DNA of 64,000 nucleotides from DASZTV01 sp035550655 (lineage in GTDB: Bacteria > Actinomycetota > Actinomycetes > JAFAQI01), in assembly GCA_035550655.1 (NCBI GenBank), contig DASZOU010000005.1:62001-126000 (forward strand), given 5' to 3'. This document shows positions 49,227 to 58,417 of this stretch, piece by piece. Position 1 is the first letter of the stretch, and each line of letters opens with the position of its first letter. A model generated the notes under the pieces. That model saw nothing but the letters and a program-made list of their open reading frames with translations, was not told where the DNA came from and did not search any database. Made by a program: the position numbers and the translations under genes.

Positions 49227-51148
49227 CCGTCCGCCTTGAACGCCACGACGGCCAGCGGCGGCAGCGTGACCTGCAGGCGGTGCGGGAAGCCACCCCACTC
49301 CTCGTCGGTCGCGGTCACGCCGCCGAGGTTGCCGAGGCCGCTCCCGCCGTAGGTCTCCGCGTCGCTGTTGAGGATCTCGGCCCAGCGCCCGCCGCTGGGT
49401 ACGCCGAGGACCTGGTCATGGCGCGGCACCGGTGTGAGGTTCAGCGCGACGAGAACCGGCCCGCCCGCGCGCCCCTTGCGCAGGAAGCTGAGCGTGCTCC
49501 CTTCGGCATCGTCGTAGCGCACCCACTGGAAGCCGGCAGGGTCGCAGTCGAGCTCGTGGAGGGCGGGCTCGACGCTGTAGAGGCGGTTCAGGTCGCTCAC
49601 CCACCGCAGCACGCCCGCGTGGGCGGGATCGGCCAGCAGGTCCCAGTCGAGGGACTGCTCGTGCGCCCACTCGCGCACCTGGCCGAACTCGCCACCCATG
49701 AACAGCAGCTTCTTGCCGGGCTGGGTGTACTGGTAGCCGAGCAACAGCCGCAGGTTCGCGAACCGCTGCCAGTCGTCGCCGGGCATCTTGGTGAGCAGCG
49801 ACCCCTTGCCGTGCGTCACCTCGTCGTGCGACAGCGGAAGCACGTAGTTCTCAGTGAACGCGTAGACCGCCCGGAAGGTGATCTCGCCGTGATGGTGGCG
49901 GCGGTGAATCGGGTCGCGCTCTAGATAGCTGAGGGTGTCGTGCATCCAGCCCATGTCCCACTTGAAGCCGAACCCGAGCCCGCCGGACTCCACCGGCCGC
50001 GACACGCCCGGCCACGCCGTCGACTCCTCGGCGATCATCTGGACGTCGGGATGGTCGGCGTAGACGCCGGCGTTCAGCGCCTTGAGGAACTCGACCGCCT
50101 CGAGGTTCTCCCGGCCGCCGTACTGGTTCGGCAACCACTCGCCGGGTTGGCGCGAGTAGTCGCGGTAGAGCATCGAGGCCACGGCGTCGACGCGGAGCCC
50201 GTCGGCGTGGAAGGCGCGCAGCCAGTGGTCGGCGGACGACGCGAGGAATGAGCGGACTTCGTGCCGGTCGTAGTTGAAGATCAGACTGCCCCAGTCCGGG
50301 TGGAACCCGAGCCGCGGGTCCTCGTGCTCGAAGAGGTTCGTCCCGTCGAAGCCGGCGAGTGCGAACGAGTCGCCGGGGAAGTGCGACGGCACCCAGTCGA
50401 TGATCACGCCGATGCCGGCCTGGTGCAGCCGGTCGATCAGGTACATCAGGTCCTGCGGCGTTCCCTGCCGCGCGGTCGGCGCGAAGTACGACGTGACCTG
50501 GTAGCCCCAGGAGCCGTAGAACGGGTGCTCCATCACGGGCAGGAACTCGACGTGCGTGAACCCGCACGACGTGACGTAGTCGATGAGCGGTTCGGCCAGC
50601 TCCCGGTAACCGAGCGGCTCACTGGGCCGTTGCGGGTCCCGCCGCCAGGACCCGAGGTGGAGCTCGTAGATCGAGATCGGCGCATCGTGCGCGTTGCGCC
50701 GCGCCCTGGTCGCCATCCAGTCGGCGTCCTCCCAGGCGTACTCGAGGTCCCACAGCACGGAGCCGGTCTGTGGCGGCGTCTCGGTGCGGAACGCGAACGG
50801 GTCGGCCTTCTCCAGCACCAGCCCGTTGCGGGTGGTGATCTCGTACTTGTAGATCTGGCCCTGCTTGGCGCCGGCGACCACGCCCTCCCAGATCCCTGAG
50901 CTTCCCCGCGGCTGCAACGGCGACTCGTTGCCGTTCCAGGAGTTGAAGTCTCCGATGACCCTCACCGCTGTCGCGTTGGGCGCCCACACGCCGAACGACC
51001 AGCCCCCCCGCTTGCCCTTGGGATGCGCGCCGAGCCGGTCGGCGAGGCGGCGGTGGGTGCCTTCGTTGAACAGGTAGAGGTCCTCGTCACCGAGCCGGGT
51101 GTACGGCCGGCGCGTCGTGGCGCCAGCGGCGCTGGCTCTGGCCATCAC
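49223..51148 (-). CDS. glgB: 1,4-alpha-glucan branching enzyme, short form
   Basis: 641-aa GH13 branching enzyme that makes alpha-1,6 branches. CBM48 is in residues about 30-125. The catalytic barrel has GLRVDAVASMLYRDYSR (nucleophile), MIAEESTAWPG (acid/base) and LSHDEVTHGKGSL. At 641 aa it is shorter than the roughly 730-aa E. coli enzyme and lacks its extra N-terminal N1 domain. ATG 51148 overlaps the malQ stop (ATGA). In the GlgE pathway it supplies branched acceptor chains. Confidence 0.96.
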   Translation of the reverse strand: MMARASAAGATTRRPYTRLGDEDLYLFNEGTHRRLADRLGAHPKGKRGGWSFGVWAPNATAVRVIGDFNSWNGNESPLQPRGSSGIWEGVVAGAKQGQIYKYEITTRNGLVLEKADPFAFRTETPPQTGSVLWDLEYAWEDADWMATRARRNAHDAPISIYELHLGSWRRDPQRPSEPLGYRELAEPLIDYVTSCGFTHVEFLPVMEHPFYGSWGYQVTSYFAPTARQGTPQDLMYLIDRLHQAGIGVIIDWVPSHFPGDSFALAGFDGTNLFEHEDPRLGFHPDWGSLIFNYDRHEVRSFLASSADHWLRAFHADGLRVDAVASMLYRDYSRQPGEWLPNQYGGRENLEAVEFLKALNAGVYADHPDVQMIAEESTAWPGVSRPVESGGLGFGFKWDMGWMHDTLSYLERDPIHRRHHHGEITFRAVYAFTENYVLPLSHDEVTHGKGSLLTKMPGDDWQRFANLRLLLGYQYTQPGKKLLFMGGEFGQVREWAHEQSLDWDLLADPAHAGVLRWVSDLNRLYSVEPALHELDCDPAGFQWVRYDDAEGSTLSFLRKGRAGGPVLVALNLTPVPRHDQVLGVPSGGRWAEILNSDAETYGGSGLGNLGGVTATDEEWGGFPHRLQVTLPPLAVVAFKADG

Positions 51149-53046
51149 GGCGCTCCCTTCGGTGCGGCGGATCTGGCGGCGGCAAGGGTGGTCATCAAGT
51201 CGCGTACTCCGGTGTCGGCGGCGAGCTGGTCGAGCGGGCGGGGGAGCCGCCGGCGCCAGTTGCCCGCCTCCGGTCCTGTGCCCGGCTGGTTGTCCGGTTC
51301 AACCTCGCCTTCCAGATCCGCGACGTCGACGAGCAGGTACGACGCCGGGCCTCGCGCCAGCGACTCGAGGCAGCTGCGCAGTGCGGGCGCCGGAGCCTTG
51401 GTACCCACCGCGGCCGCGAGCTTGCGCTGTTTGGGTTCCCGCCAGTACGTCGCGAACCGTGGCAGGTCGTGGTTTCCGACCGACGCCATCGCCGGGCGGT
51501 CCGGTTGCGGGAACGGCTCGTCCGGAGCGGCGGCGAACTGGTACACGAAGGTGTGGAGCACGCCGTGTCGGTCCATGGCGTCGCGGATCTCGTCGGAGAC
51601 GGTCCCCAGGTCCTCGCCGACGACGAGCGTGCCGGCTCGATGCGCCTCGATCGCGACGATCGCCAGCAGCTCGTCGTGGTGATAGCTGACGTACGCCCCG
51701 GAGCGGGCGTCGGCTCCCGGCGCGATCCAGTACAGCCGCTGCAGCCCCAGGATGTGGTCGATGCGGATCGCGCGGGCGAAGCGCATCGAGTGCCGCAGGA
51801 TCTCGATGAAGTAGCGGTAGCCATCGGCGCGCAGCCGCTCGGGATGAAGCGGCGGGAAGCCCCACGCCTGCCCGCCGTCGAAGAAGGCATCGGGCGGCGC
51901 GCCGACCTCCGCGGCTGCGAACAGCCCGGGTCGCGACCAGGTGTCGTAGCCGTCCCCGCGCACTCCCACCGGAAGGTCGAGGTACAGGCCGACACCGAGG
52001 TCGCCGCCGGTAGCCGCCACGGAGGCGAGCTGCATCGTCGCGGCGTACTGCACGAACCGGTGGTAGTGCGCGACGGCTCGGTCGCCGGCGGCACGGAAGT
52101 CCGCGTAGGCGACCAGCTCGGGATGACCCGCGACGAAGGTCTCGAACTCCTCGCGCCGCCGGCCCTCCGCACCGGCGAGCGACTCCGCGCACCGCTCGAG
52201 CGCGCGACGCTTCGCGCGTACGACGGCCTCGTAGTCCACCTCGGGCGCGTTGCGAACCTTCGCGCTGGGCGGCACCGCACTCGCGGACTCGCAGCCGGCG
52301 AGCTCGGCGGCTCCCGCGACGTCGACGTACAGCTCGTTCCAGAACAGCCGGCTGATCGGGAGGTACGGGCTGGGATCGATAGGGGAGTCCGTCGAGGTGG
52401 CGAACAGCGGGAGGCTGCCGATCAGGTCGGCGCCCCACGACGCCGCGACCGTCGCGAACGCGGCGAGGTCGCAGTAGCTTCCGACCCCCCAGTCGTCCTT
52501 GCCTCGCACGGCGTACAGCGGGGCCGCCACACCCAGGCCGCGTCGCGGCCGCGGTCGCGGTGGGGGGACGAGCAGCATCGACTCGGCGGCGACGCCGGGC
52601 CCTTCGATGGTGAGCCGGTGATATCCGGGCGGCAGCGCCATCGACGACATGCCCGCGGTCATAGCGACCCGGCCGCCGTCGACCGCGGAGCTCCGTGCCG
52701 GCGTCATCGGAACCCGGTCGCTGCCGCCGCCTTCCCGGTGGACGAGGAGCTCGTACGCCGATGCCGGCGCCGTGCGCGGCAGCCGGATCGGTGCTGACAG
52801 CCGGCCTCGCCGCCCCTGGACGACGACCGGCTCGAGGGCTTCGCGCGTCTGGTCCTCCTGCGCGCGGATCAGCTCTGCCGTGATGGAGGCGGCGTCTGCG
52901 GCGGGGTAGCCGAGCGCGCCGAGCGTCGCGGCGAGGGTTTCGTCGGTCGCCGTCACTGCCCGGCCGTCCTGGCCGGTGTAGGAGAGCTGGACGCCGCGGA
53001 GCTGCGCGAGGCTGTGCAGGTCGCGCCGGGTGTCAGCAGCGGTCAC
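51145..53046 (-). CDS. malQ: 4-alpha-glucanotransferase
   Basis: 633-aa GH77 amylomaltase that shuffles maltosyl and longer units between alpha-1,4 glucans. The family motifs are RIDHILGLQRLYW (nucleophile), GEDLGTVSDE (acid/base) and NHDLPRFA. An N-terminal beta-domain (about 1-150) precedes the barrel, as in actinobacterial MalQ. The start GTG overlaps the treS-mak stop (GTGA). Inside this operon it can recycle short dextrins left by TreX/TreY/TreZ or short GlgE products. Confidence 0.95.
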   Translation of the reverse strand: MTAADTRRDLHSLAQLRGVQLSYTGQDGRAVTATDETLAATLGALGYPAADAASITAELIRAQEDQTREALEPVVVQGRRGRLSAPIRLPRTAPASAYELLVHREGGGSDRVPMTPARSSAVDGGRVAMTAGMSSMALPPGYHRLTIEGPGVAAESMLLVPPPRPRPRRGLGVAAPLYAVRGKDDWGVGSYCDLAAFATVAASWGADLIGSLPLFATSTDSPIDPSPYLPISRLFWNELYVDVAGAAELAGCESASAVPPSAKVRNAPEVDYEAVVRAKRRALERCAESLAGAEGRRREEFETFVAGHPELVAYADFRAAGDRAVAHYHRFVQYAATMQLASVAATGGDLGVGLYLDLPVGVRGDGYDTWSRPGLFAAAEVGAPPDAFFDGGQAWGFPPLHPERLRADGYRYFIEILRHSMRFARAIRIDHILGLQRLYWIAPGADARSGAYVSYHHDELLAIVAIEAHRAGTLVVGEDLGTVSDEIRDAMDRHGVLHTFVYQFAAAPDEPFPQPDRPAMASVGNHDLPRFATYWREPKQRKLAAAVGTKAPAPALRSCLESLARGPASYLLVDVADLEGEVEPDNQPGTGPEAGNWRRRLPRPLDQLAADTGVRDLMTTLAAARSAAPKGAP

Positions 53047-56000
53047 GATGCGCCGCCGAGCAGGTCGAGGACGCCACGGGCGGGCACGTCGATCCAGGCC
53101 GGCCGGTTGTCGGCTTCGTAGCCGACCTCGTAGATCGCCTTCTCGAGCAGCAGGAAGTCGAGCAGCGCGGAGAGCTCTTCGCGCTCCTCGGGAAGGAACT
53201 TCCCTTCGTTCGCGCCTTCGAGGTACGAGCGCAGGAACGCGCCCGCGGTCGACCGGTACCAGATGACCGTCAGTGGATCCAGCCGCGCCCGCTCGTCCGC
53301 GAGGCTCAGGTCACGGGACAGCCGGCTGGCCGCGACCTGGGAGGCGTAGTGGAACGACCGGATCATTCCCGCGACGTCGAGCAGCGGAGGCCGCTTGAGC
53401 CGGCGGCTCGACAGTGGGCGTGCCGGCTCGCCTTCGAAGTCGATGATCACGAAGTCCTTCCCGGTCCACAGCACCTGCCCGAGGTGGTAGTCGCTGTGGC
53501 AGCGGATCTTGCGCGCAGTGATCGGCAGCCGCATCGCCGCTTCGAGCCGCGCGAGGATGTCGGACTCGCGCGCGACGAGCTCGCGCACGCATTCGCTCGG
53601 CTCGGCCAGCGAGCGCACCGAGCGCATCGAGCGCCGCAGCAGGCTCTTCGCGCCGTGATGCATCGAGCGGCGGTCGACGGCGGTGAACGGCTCGGGGGCG
53701 AACGCCTCGTCGATCTCGTTGCCGGCCAGCGCGAGGTGCAGCTCGGCGGTCCGCCGGCCGAGGACTTCCGCCCAGTGCAGGTGCGGTCCGACGAGCGGGT
53801 GCTCTCGCGGCGGCACCATGTCCGCCCAGCTCAACGGCTCGCTCGACGTGGCGATGCGCAGCTCGTCCGGTGCGGGGTGGGTGATGACCTCTTCCAGCAC
53901 GTGGCTGAGCGCGTCGAGCACGTAGCTCCACCCGTCGCCTTCGTTGGGCACGTACTCCTGCGCGACGGCGATCGTCGCGGCGGTGTCATCGCCGTCGGCG
54001 CGGTACTCGATCGACCCGCCCAGACTCGGCGCCGACGGGAACCGCGCGCTGTCGGTGAGGAAGCCGCTGACCTCGACGTCAGGGTTGATGCCCTCCTCGA
54101 CGCGCCGGATGACCTTGACGATGACGCGGTTGCCGATGACGACGGACGTGTTGCTCTGCTCGACCGCGATCGGCACGCCCGCGGTGTCGGCATCGATGCC
54201 GGTGCGCAGCCGGCGAAGCTCCCGGCTGGGTACCGACTCGAGCCGGCCGCGCCTCCCGGAGATGTGGCGACGCCGGCTCATCGCCGCCAGCAGCGCTTTG
54301 GCGAACGGCGCCGTCGTCAGCGCGTCGTAGAGGACACCGTCGCCCTCGGCTGACCGCACGTCGCACATGACGCTGTCCGGTCGCCACTTGCAGATCTCCG
54401 CCGACTCCTCCGCGACGGCGTGCGCGACGGCGAGCGCATAGCGCTCGGGGAGTCCTTGGTCGAGCTGTACGTCGACGATGACGAAGCAACCGGGTGACCG
54501 GCCGCCGGTGCCGGGCTCGGCGGGGACCTCGATCACGTCCACCACCGCGGTGGAGCGGATCCGGCGGGACTTGTCGCGGAACCAGCGCCGGCTCGCCAGG
54601 TACGCCGGAAGCATGCGGTTGATGGGCGCCCGTCCGTTGCCGCGAAGCACGTCGGTCCAGGGCCCGTTCACCACGAGCGGCTCGCTGCGGGGCTCGGTCG
54701 CGGTCCGCTGCTCGAGGGAGAACCAGTAGAAGCCGTGACCGCCCAGCGTCACGAAGTACGGCAGGTCGCCGACCTCGGGGAACTCCGTGCTGCCGAACAG
54801 CTCGACGGGAACGGCGCCGCGGTGTGCTGACAGGTCGAGCTCGACCGCCTGCGTGAACCGCGACAGGTTCACGACGACGAGGATCGTCTCCTCGCCGTAC
54901 CGGCGCAGGAATGCCAAGACCTTGCGGTTCTCGGGGAAGAGAATCTCGAGGCTGCCGCGGGCGAAGGCCTGGTAGCGGTTGCGCAGCGCGATGAGCCGGC
55001 GCATCCACCACAGCAGCGAGTTGGCGTTCTGCTCCTGCGCGGCGACGTTCACGGCCTGGGCGTGGTACTCCGGGTCGATGATCACCGGGAGGTAGAGCCG
55101 CTGCGGGTTGGCGGCGGAGAACCCGGCGTTGCGGTCGGCGTCCCACTGCATCGGCGTGCGGACGCCGTTGCGATCGCCGAGGTAGATGTTGTCGCCCATC
55201 CCGATCTCGTCGCCGTAGTAGACGATCGGTGCGCCGGGCAGCGAGAACAGCAGGCCGTTCATCATCTCGATGAGGCGGCGGTCGTTGCCGAGCAGCGGGG
55301 CCAGCCGGCGCCGGATTCCGACGTTGACGCGCGCCTGGGGGTCCTCGGCGTACACCCTGTACATGTAGTCGCGCTCTTCGTCCGTCACCATCTCGAGCGT
55401 CAGCTCGTCGTGGTTGCGGAGGAACAGTCCCCACTGGCAGTTCGGCGGTATCGGCGGCGTCTCGTTCAGGATGTCGACGATCGGGAAGCGGTCCTCCTGG
55501 CGCGCGGCCATGAAGATGCGCGGCATCAGCGGGAAGTGGAACGCCATCTGGCACGCCTCGCCCCCGGCGAGGTACTTGACGGCGTCCTCGGGCCATTGGT
55601 TGGCCTCGGCCAGCAGCATCCGGTCGGAGAACCGGGAGTCGATGTGGCGGCGGAGGTCGCGCAGGAACGCGTACGTCTCCGGCAGGTTCTCGCAGGTCGT
55701 GCCTTCACGCGAGTAGAGGTAGGGAACCGCGTCCAGGCGCAGCCCGTCGACGCCCATCTCGAGCCAGTAGTCGACGACGTCGAACATCGCCTGGCGCACG
55801 TGCGGGCTGTCGTAGTTGAGCGCCGGCTGGTGGGAGTAGAACCGGTGCCAGTAGTACGCCTTCGCGACCGGGTCGAACGCCCAGTTGGAGGTTTCGAAGT
55901 CCTGGAAGATGATGCGCGCGTCCGCGTAGCGGTCCGGGGTGTCGCTCCAGGTGTAGAAGTCGCGATAGATGCTGCCCGGCGGGGCCATCCGCGCGCGCTT

Positions 56001-56366
56001 GAACCAGGGATGCTCGTCCGAGGTGTGCGCGAGGACGAGCTCGGTGATCACCTTGATGCCGCGGGCGTGCGCAGCCCGCAACACGGCCCGGAAGTCACGC
56101 AGCGTTCCGTAGGACTCGTGCACCTTGCGGTAGTCGGAGATGTCGTACCCGTCGTCGCGCAGCGGCGACGGGTAGAAGGGCAGCAGCCACAGCGCGGTGA
56201 CGCCGAGCTCCTGCAGGTAGTCCAGCTTGCCGAGCAGGCCGCGGAAGTCGCCGATCCCGTCACCGTCGCTGTCGGCGAAGGCGCGAACGTGCACCTCGTA
56301 GATGACCGCGTCCTTGTACCAGTTGGCGGTCTCCTGATCGGCCGCGACGACCGTTGCGGCGGTCAC
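53043..56366 (-). CDS. treS-mak: Trehalose synthase–maltokinase fusion
   Basis: 1107-aa bifunctional enzyme. The N-terminal GH13 trehalose synthase (about 1-570) isomerises trehalose and maltose; Asp212 in GLRLDAVPYL, Glu254 in LLAEANQWPED and Asp320 in RNHDELTLEM are the catalytic trio. The C-terminal maltokinase (about 600-1107) phosphorylates maltose at C1 with ATP; RCHSDYHLGQVLWTG and IIDFEGEPARP are its kinase motifs. In mycobacteria TreS and Mak are separate polypeptides that form a complex; here they are one chain. GTG 56366 overlaps the glgE stop (GTGA). Confidence 0.96.
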   Translation of the reverse strand: MTAATVVAADQETANWYKDAVIYEVHVRAFADSDGDGIGDFRGLLGKLDYLQELGVTALWLLPFYPSPLRDDGYDISDYRKVHESYGTLRDFRAVLRAAHARGIKVITELVLAHTSDEHPWFKRARMAPPGSIYRDFYTWSDTPDRYADARIIFQDFETSNWAFDPVAKAYYWHRFYSHQPALNYDSPHVRQAMFDVVDYWLEMGVDGLRLDAVPYLYSREGTTCENLPETYAFLRDLRRHIDSRFSDRMLLAEANQWPEDAVKYLAGGEACQMAFHFPLMPRIFMAARQEDRFPIVDILNETPPIPPNCQWGLFLRNHDELTLEMVTDEERDYMYRVYAEDPQARVNVGIRRRLAPLLGNDRRLIEMMNGLLFSLPGAPIVYYGDEIGMGDNIYLGDRNGVRTPMQWDADRNAGFSAANPQRLYLPVIIDPEYHAQAVNVAAQEQNANSLLWWMRRLIALRNRYQAFARGSLEILFPENRKVLAFLRRYGEETILVVVNLSRFTQAVELDLSAHRGAVPVELFGSTEFPEVGDLPYFVTLGGHGFYWFSLEQRTATEPRSEPLVVNGPWTDVLRGNGRAPINRMLPAYLASRRWFRDKSRRIRSTAVVDVIEVPAEPGTGGRSPGCFVIVDVQLDQGLPERYALAVAHAVAEESAEICKWRPDSVMCDVRSAEGDGVLYDALTTAPFAKALLAAMSRRRHISGRRGRLESVPSRELRRLRTGIDADTAGVPIAVEQSNTSVVIGNRVIVKVIRRVEEGINPDVEVSGFLTDSARFPSAPSLGGSIEYRADGDDTAATIAVAQEYVPNEGDGWSYVLDALSHVLEEVITHPAPDELRIATSSEPLSWADMVPPREHPLVGPHLHWAEVLGRRTAELHLALAGNEIDEAFAPEPFTAVDRRSMHHGAKSLLRRSMRSVRSLAEPSECVRELVARESDILARLEAAMRLPITARKIRCHSDYHLGQVLWTGKDFVIIDFEGEPARPLSSRRLKRPPLLDVAGMIRSFHYASQVAASRLSRDLSLADERARLDPLTVIWYRSTAGAFLRSYLEGANEGKFLPEEREELSALLDFLLLEKAIYEVGYEADNRPAWIDVPARGVLDLLGGAS

Positions 56367-58357
56367 GACGGCGTCCCGCCGGCGGGCTCGACGCGGAAGA
56401 TGTGCGCCGGCGTGACGTCGGGATCGAGGATCACGAAGTTGCGGGGCCCGTGCCAGGTGTAGCGCGCGCCGGTGAGCAGGTCGTTGACGTCGTACGCCGC
56501 GCCGTCGCTCACGCCCAATGCGGCGAGATCAAGGTCGATCCACGCGGACTGGCGGTACTTGTCATCGAGATTGACGACGACGAGGACGGCGGCGCCGGCC
56601 GCCCCGGCCACCGGTTCCGCCCGCGGCGGGACCGTCTTGGAGTAGGCGATGACGGCGTCGTTGTCGGTGGGGTGGAAGCGCAGCGTGCGGTCGTACTGCA
56701 GCGCCAGCTGGTGGCGGCGGATCTCGTTGAGCGAGCCGAGGAATGGCGCGAGGCTGGTCGCCGCGTCGAGGTCGTAGTGGCGCAGCTCGTACTTCTCGCC
56801 TGCGAGGTACTCCTCCGACCCTTCGTGCCTCGGCGCCCGCTCGGCGAGCTCGAACGCCGGTCCATAGATGCCGTAGCTCGCGGCCAGCGTCCCGGCGAGC
56901 ACCGCGCGCATCGCGAAGGTGCGGCGATCGCCGCGCTGCAGCTGCTCGGTGAGGATGTCGGGGGTGTTCGGCCAGAAGTTGGGACGGAAGTAGTCCGCGA
57001 CGTCGCTCCGCGTGAGCTCGGTGAGGTACTCCTCGATCTCCCACTTCTCGGTGCGCCAGGCGAAGTACGTGTAGGACTGCGTGAAGCCGAGCTGCGCCAG
57101 TCGCTTCATCACCTTTGGCCGGGTGAACGCCTCGGCGAGGAAGATCACCTCGGGGTTGGTCTCCCGGACGGTCGGGAGCAGCCACTCCCAGAACGGGAAC
57201 GCCTTGGTGTGCGGGTTGTCGACGCGGAACACGCTGATGCCCTGCTCGATCCAGAAGCGGACCACCTCATGGAGGGCGTCCCACAGCCCGCGCCAGTCAG
57301 GGGAGTCGAAGTCGAGCGGGTAGATGTCCTCGTACTTCTTCGGCGGGTTCTCCGCGAACCGGATCGAGCCGTCCGGCCGGTGCTTGAACCACTCCGGGTG
57401 CTCCCGCACCCAGGGGTGGTCGGGTGAGCACTGGAACGCGAGGTCGAGGGCGATCTCGATGCCCGCATCGCGTGCCGACGCGACGAGCTTGGCGAACTCA
57501 TCGAAGCTGCCGAGGTCGGGATGGATGGCGGTGTGGCCACCCTCGGCCGCCCCGATCGCCCAGGGGCTTCCGACATCACCCGGCTCGGCGACGACCGCGC
57601 CGTTGCGTCCTTTGCGCTTGGTGACGCCGATGGGGTGGATCGGCGGGAGATAGAGGACGTCCGCGCCCAGCCGGCGCACGTAGTCCAGCCGGTCGACGAC
57701 GTCGAGGAAGGTGCCGTGGCGTCCCTCGACGGCCGACATCGAGCGCGGGAACACCTCGTACCACGTGCTGAACCGCGCGAGCTCCCGGTCGACCCAGACG
57801 CCGTACGCCGCGGAGGTGGCGGCGGCCGCCGCGGCGTAGCGCACCACCAGGCCGCCGAGCTCCTCGAAGTCGGCGTCGCCGGGTCCGGGCACGTCGCCGA
57901 TCCGGATCCGGGCGGCCAGCGCGACGAGCTGCCGGCGATGCTCCGCGCTGGCGCGGCTCGACGCGTCCTCCGCGAGCCGGGCCCCCACCTCGAGCTCGCC
58001 GCCGATCTCCTGGCCGGCACCAGCGCGCGCCCGCAGGTCGCGCAGCCAGGTGGCGAACGCGTCCACTCGCGCCCGCACCTGGAACTCCCAGCGGCCGAGC
58101 TGGTCGGGGCAGAACGTGGCCCGCCACCGGTCGTTGCCCAGCGGCTCCATGCGCTGCTGCTGCCAGGCACGCTCGCCGGCCGGGCGGAAGAGCACGTCGA
58201 CGCGCAGCTCGTCGTGCCCGTCGACGAAGGCGTCGGCCAGCACCTCGACCGCGTCGCCGATGGTCGCCTTGGCGTCGTAGCGGCCGTCGTCGACCCGGGG
58301 TCGCACGTCCGCTACGACCGGTCGCGGCGGAGCCTGCTTGGCCGTGTTAGTCCTCAC
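56363..58357 (-). CDS. glgE: Maltose-1-phosphate maltosyltransferase
   Basis: 664-aa GH13_3 enzyme that transfers maltosyl from alpha-maltose 1-phosphate to the non-reducing end of an alpha-1,4 glucan. An N-terminal Ig-like/helical dimerisation region (about 1-190) precedes the barrel with SMSAVEGRHGTFLDVVDRLDY (split), nucleophile Asp380 in FRVDNPHTK and acid/base Glu409 in FLAEAFTRPK. The spacing of the two catalytic residues equals that of the characterised Streptomyces enzyme. GTG 58357 begins the operon. The promoter is in the 60-bp divergent gap shared with the Cdc48-like gene. Confidence 0.97.
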   Translation of the reverse strand: MRTNTAKQAPPRPVVADVRPRVDDGRYDAKATIGDAVEVLADAFVDGHDELRVDVLFRPAGERAWQQQRMEPLGNDRWRATFCPDQLGRWEFQVRARVDAFATWLRDLRARAGAGQEIGGELEVGARLAEDASSRASAEHRRQLVALAARIRIGDVPGPGDADFEELGGLVVRYAAAAAATSAAYGVWVDRELARFSTWYEVFPRSMSAVEGRHGTFLDVVDRLDYVRRLGADVLYLPPIHPIGVTKRKGRNGAVVAEPGDVGSPWAIGAAEGGHTAIHPDLGSFDEFAKLVASARDAGIEIALDLAFQCSPDHPWVREHPEWFKHRPDGSIRFAENPPKKYEDIYPLDFDSPDWRGLWDALHEVVRFWIEQGISVFRVDNPHTKAFPFWEWLLPTVRETNPEVIFLAEAFTRPKVMKRLAQLGFTQSYTYFAWRTEKWEIEEYLTELTRSDVADYFRPNFWPNTPDILTEQLQRGDRRTFAMRAVLAGTLAASYGIYGPAFELAERAPRHEGSEEYLAGEKYELRHYDLDAATSLAPFLGSLNEIRRHQLALQYDRTLRFHPTDNDAVIAYSKTVPPRAEPVAGAAGAAVLVVVNLDDKYRQSAWIDLDLAALGVSDGAAYDVNDLLTGARYTWHGPRNFVILDPDVTPAHIFRVEPAGGTPS

Positions 58358-58405
58358 TGCTTGGCGACCTACCCCGTTGACCGGTGGCTCACGCCGGGCG
58401 ACCTT

Positions 58406-58417
58406 TAGGGTTCCGCT
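58406..58417 (+). promoter_or_regulatory. -10 element for a probably leaderless cdc48 mRNA
   Basis: TAGGGT at 58406-58411, six nt, then the ATG. No ribosome binding site is apparent. No well-spaced -35 was found. Confidence 0.45.
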
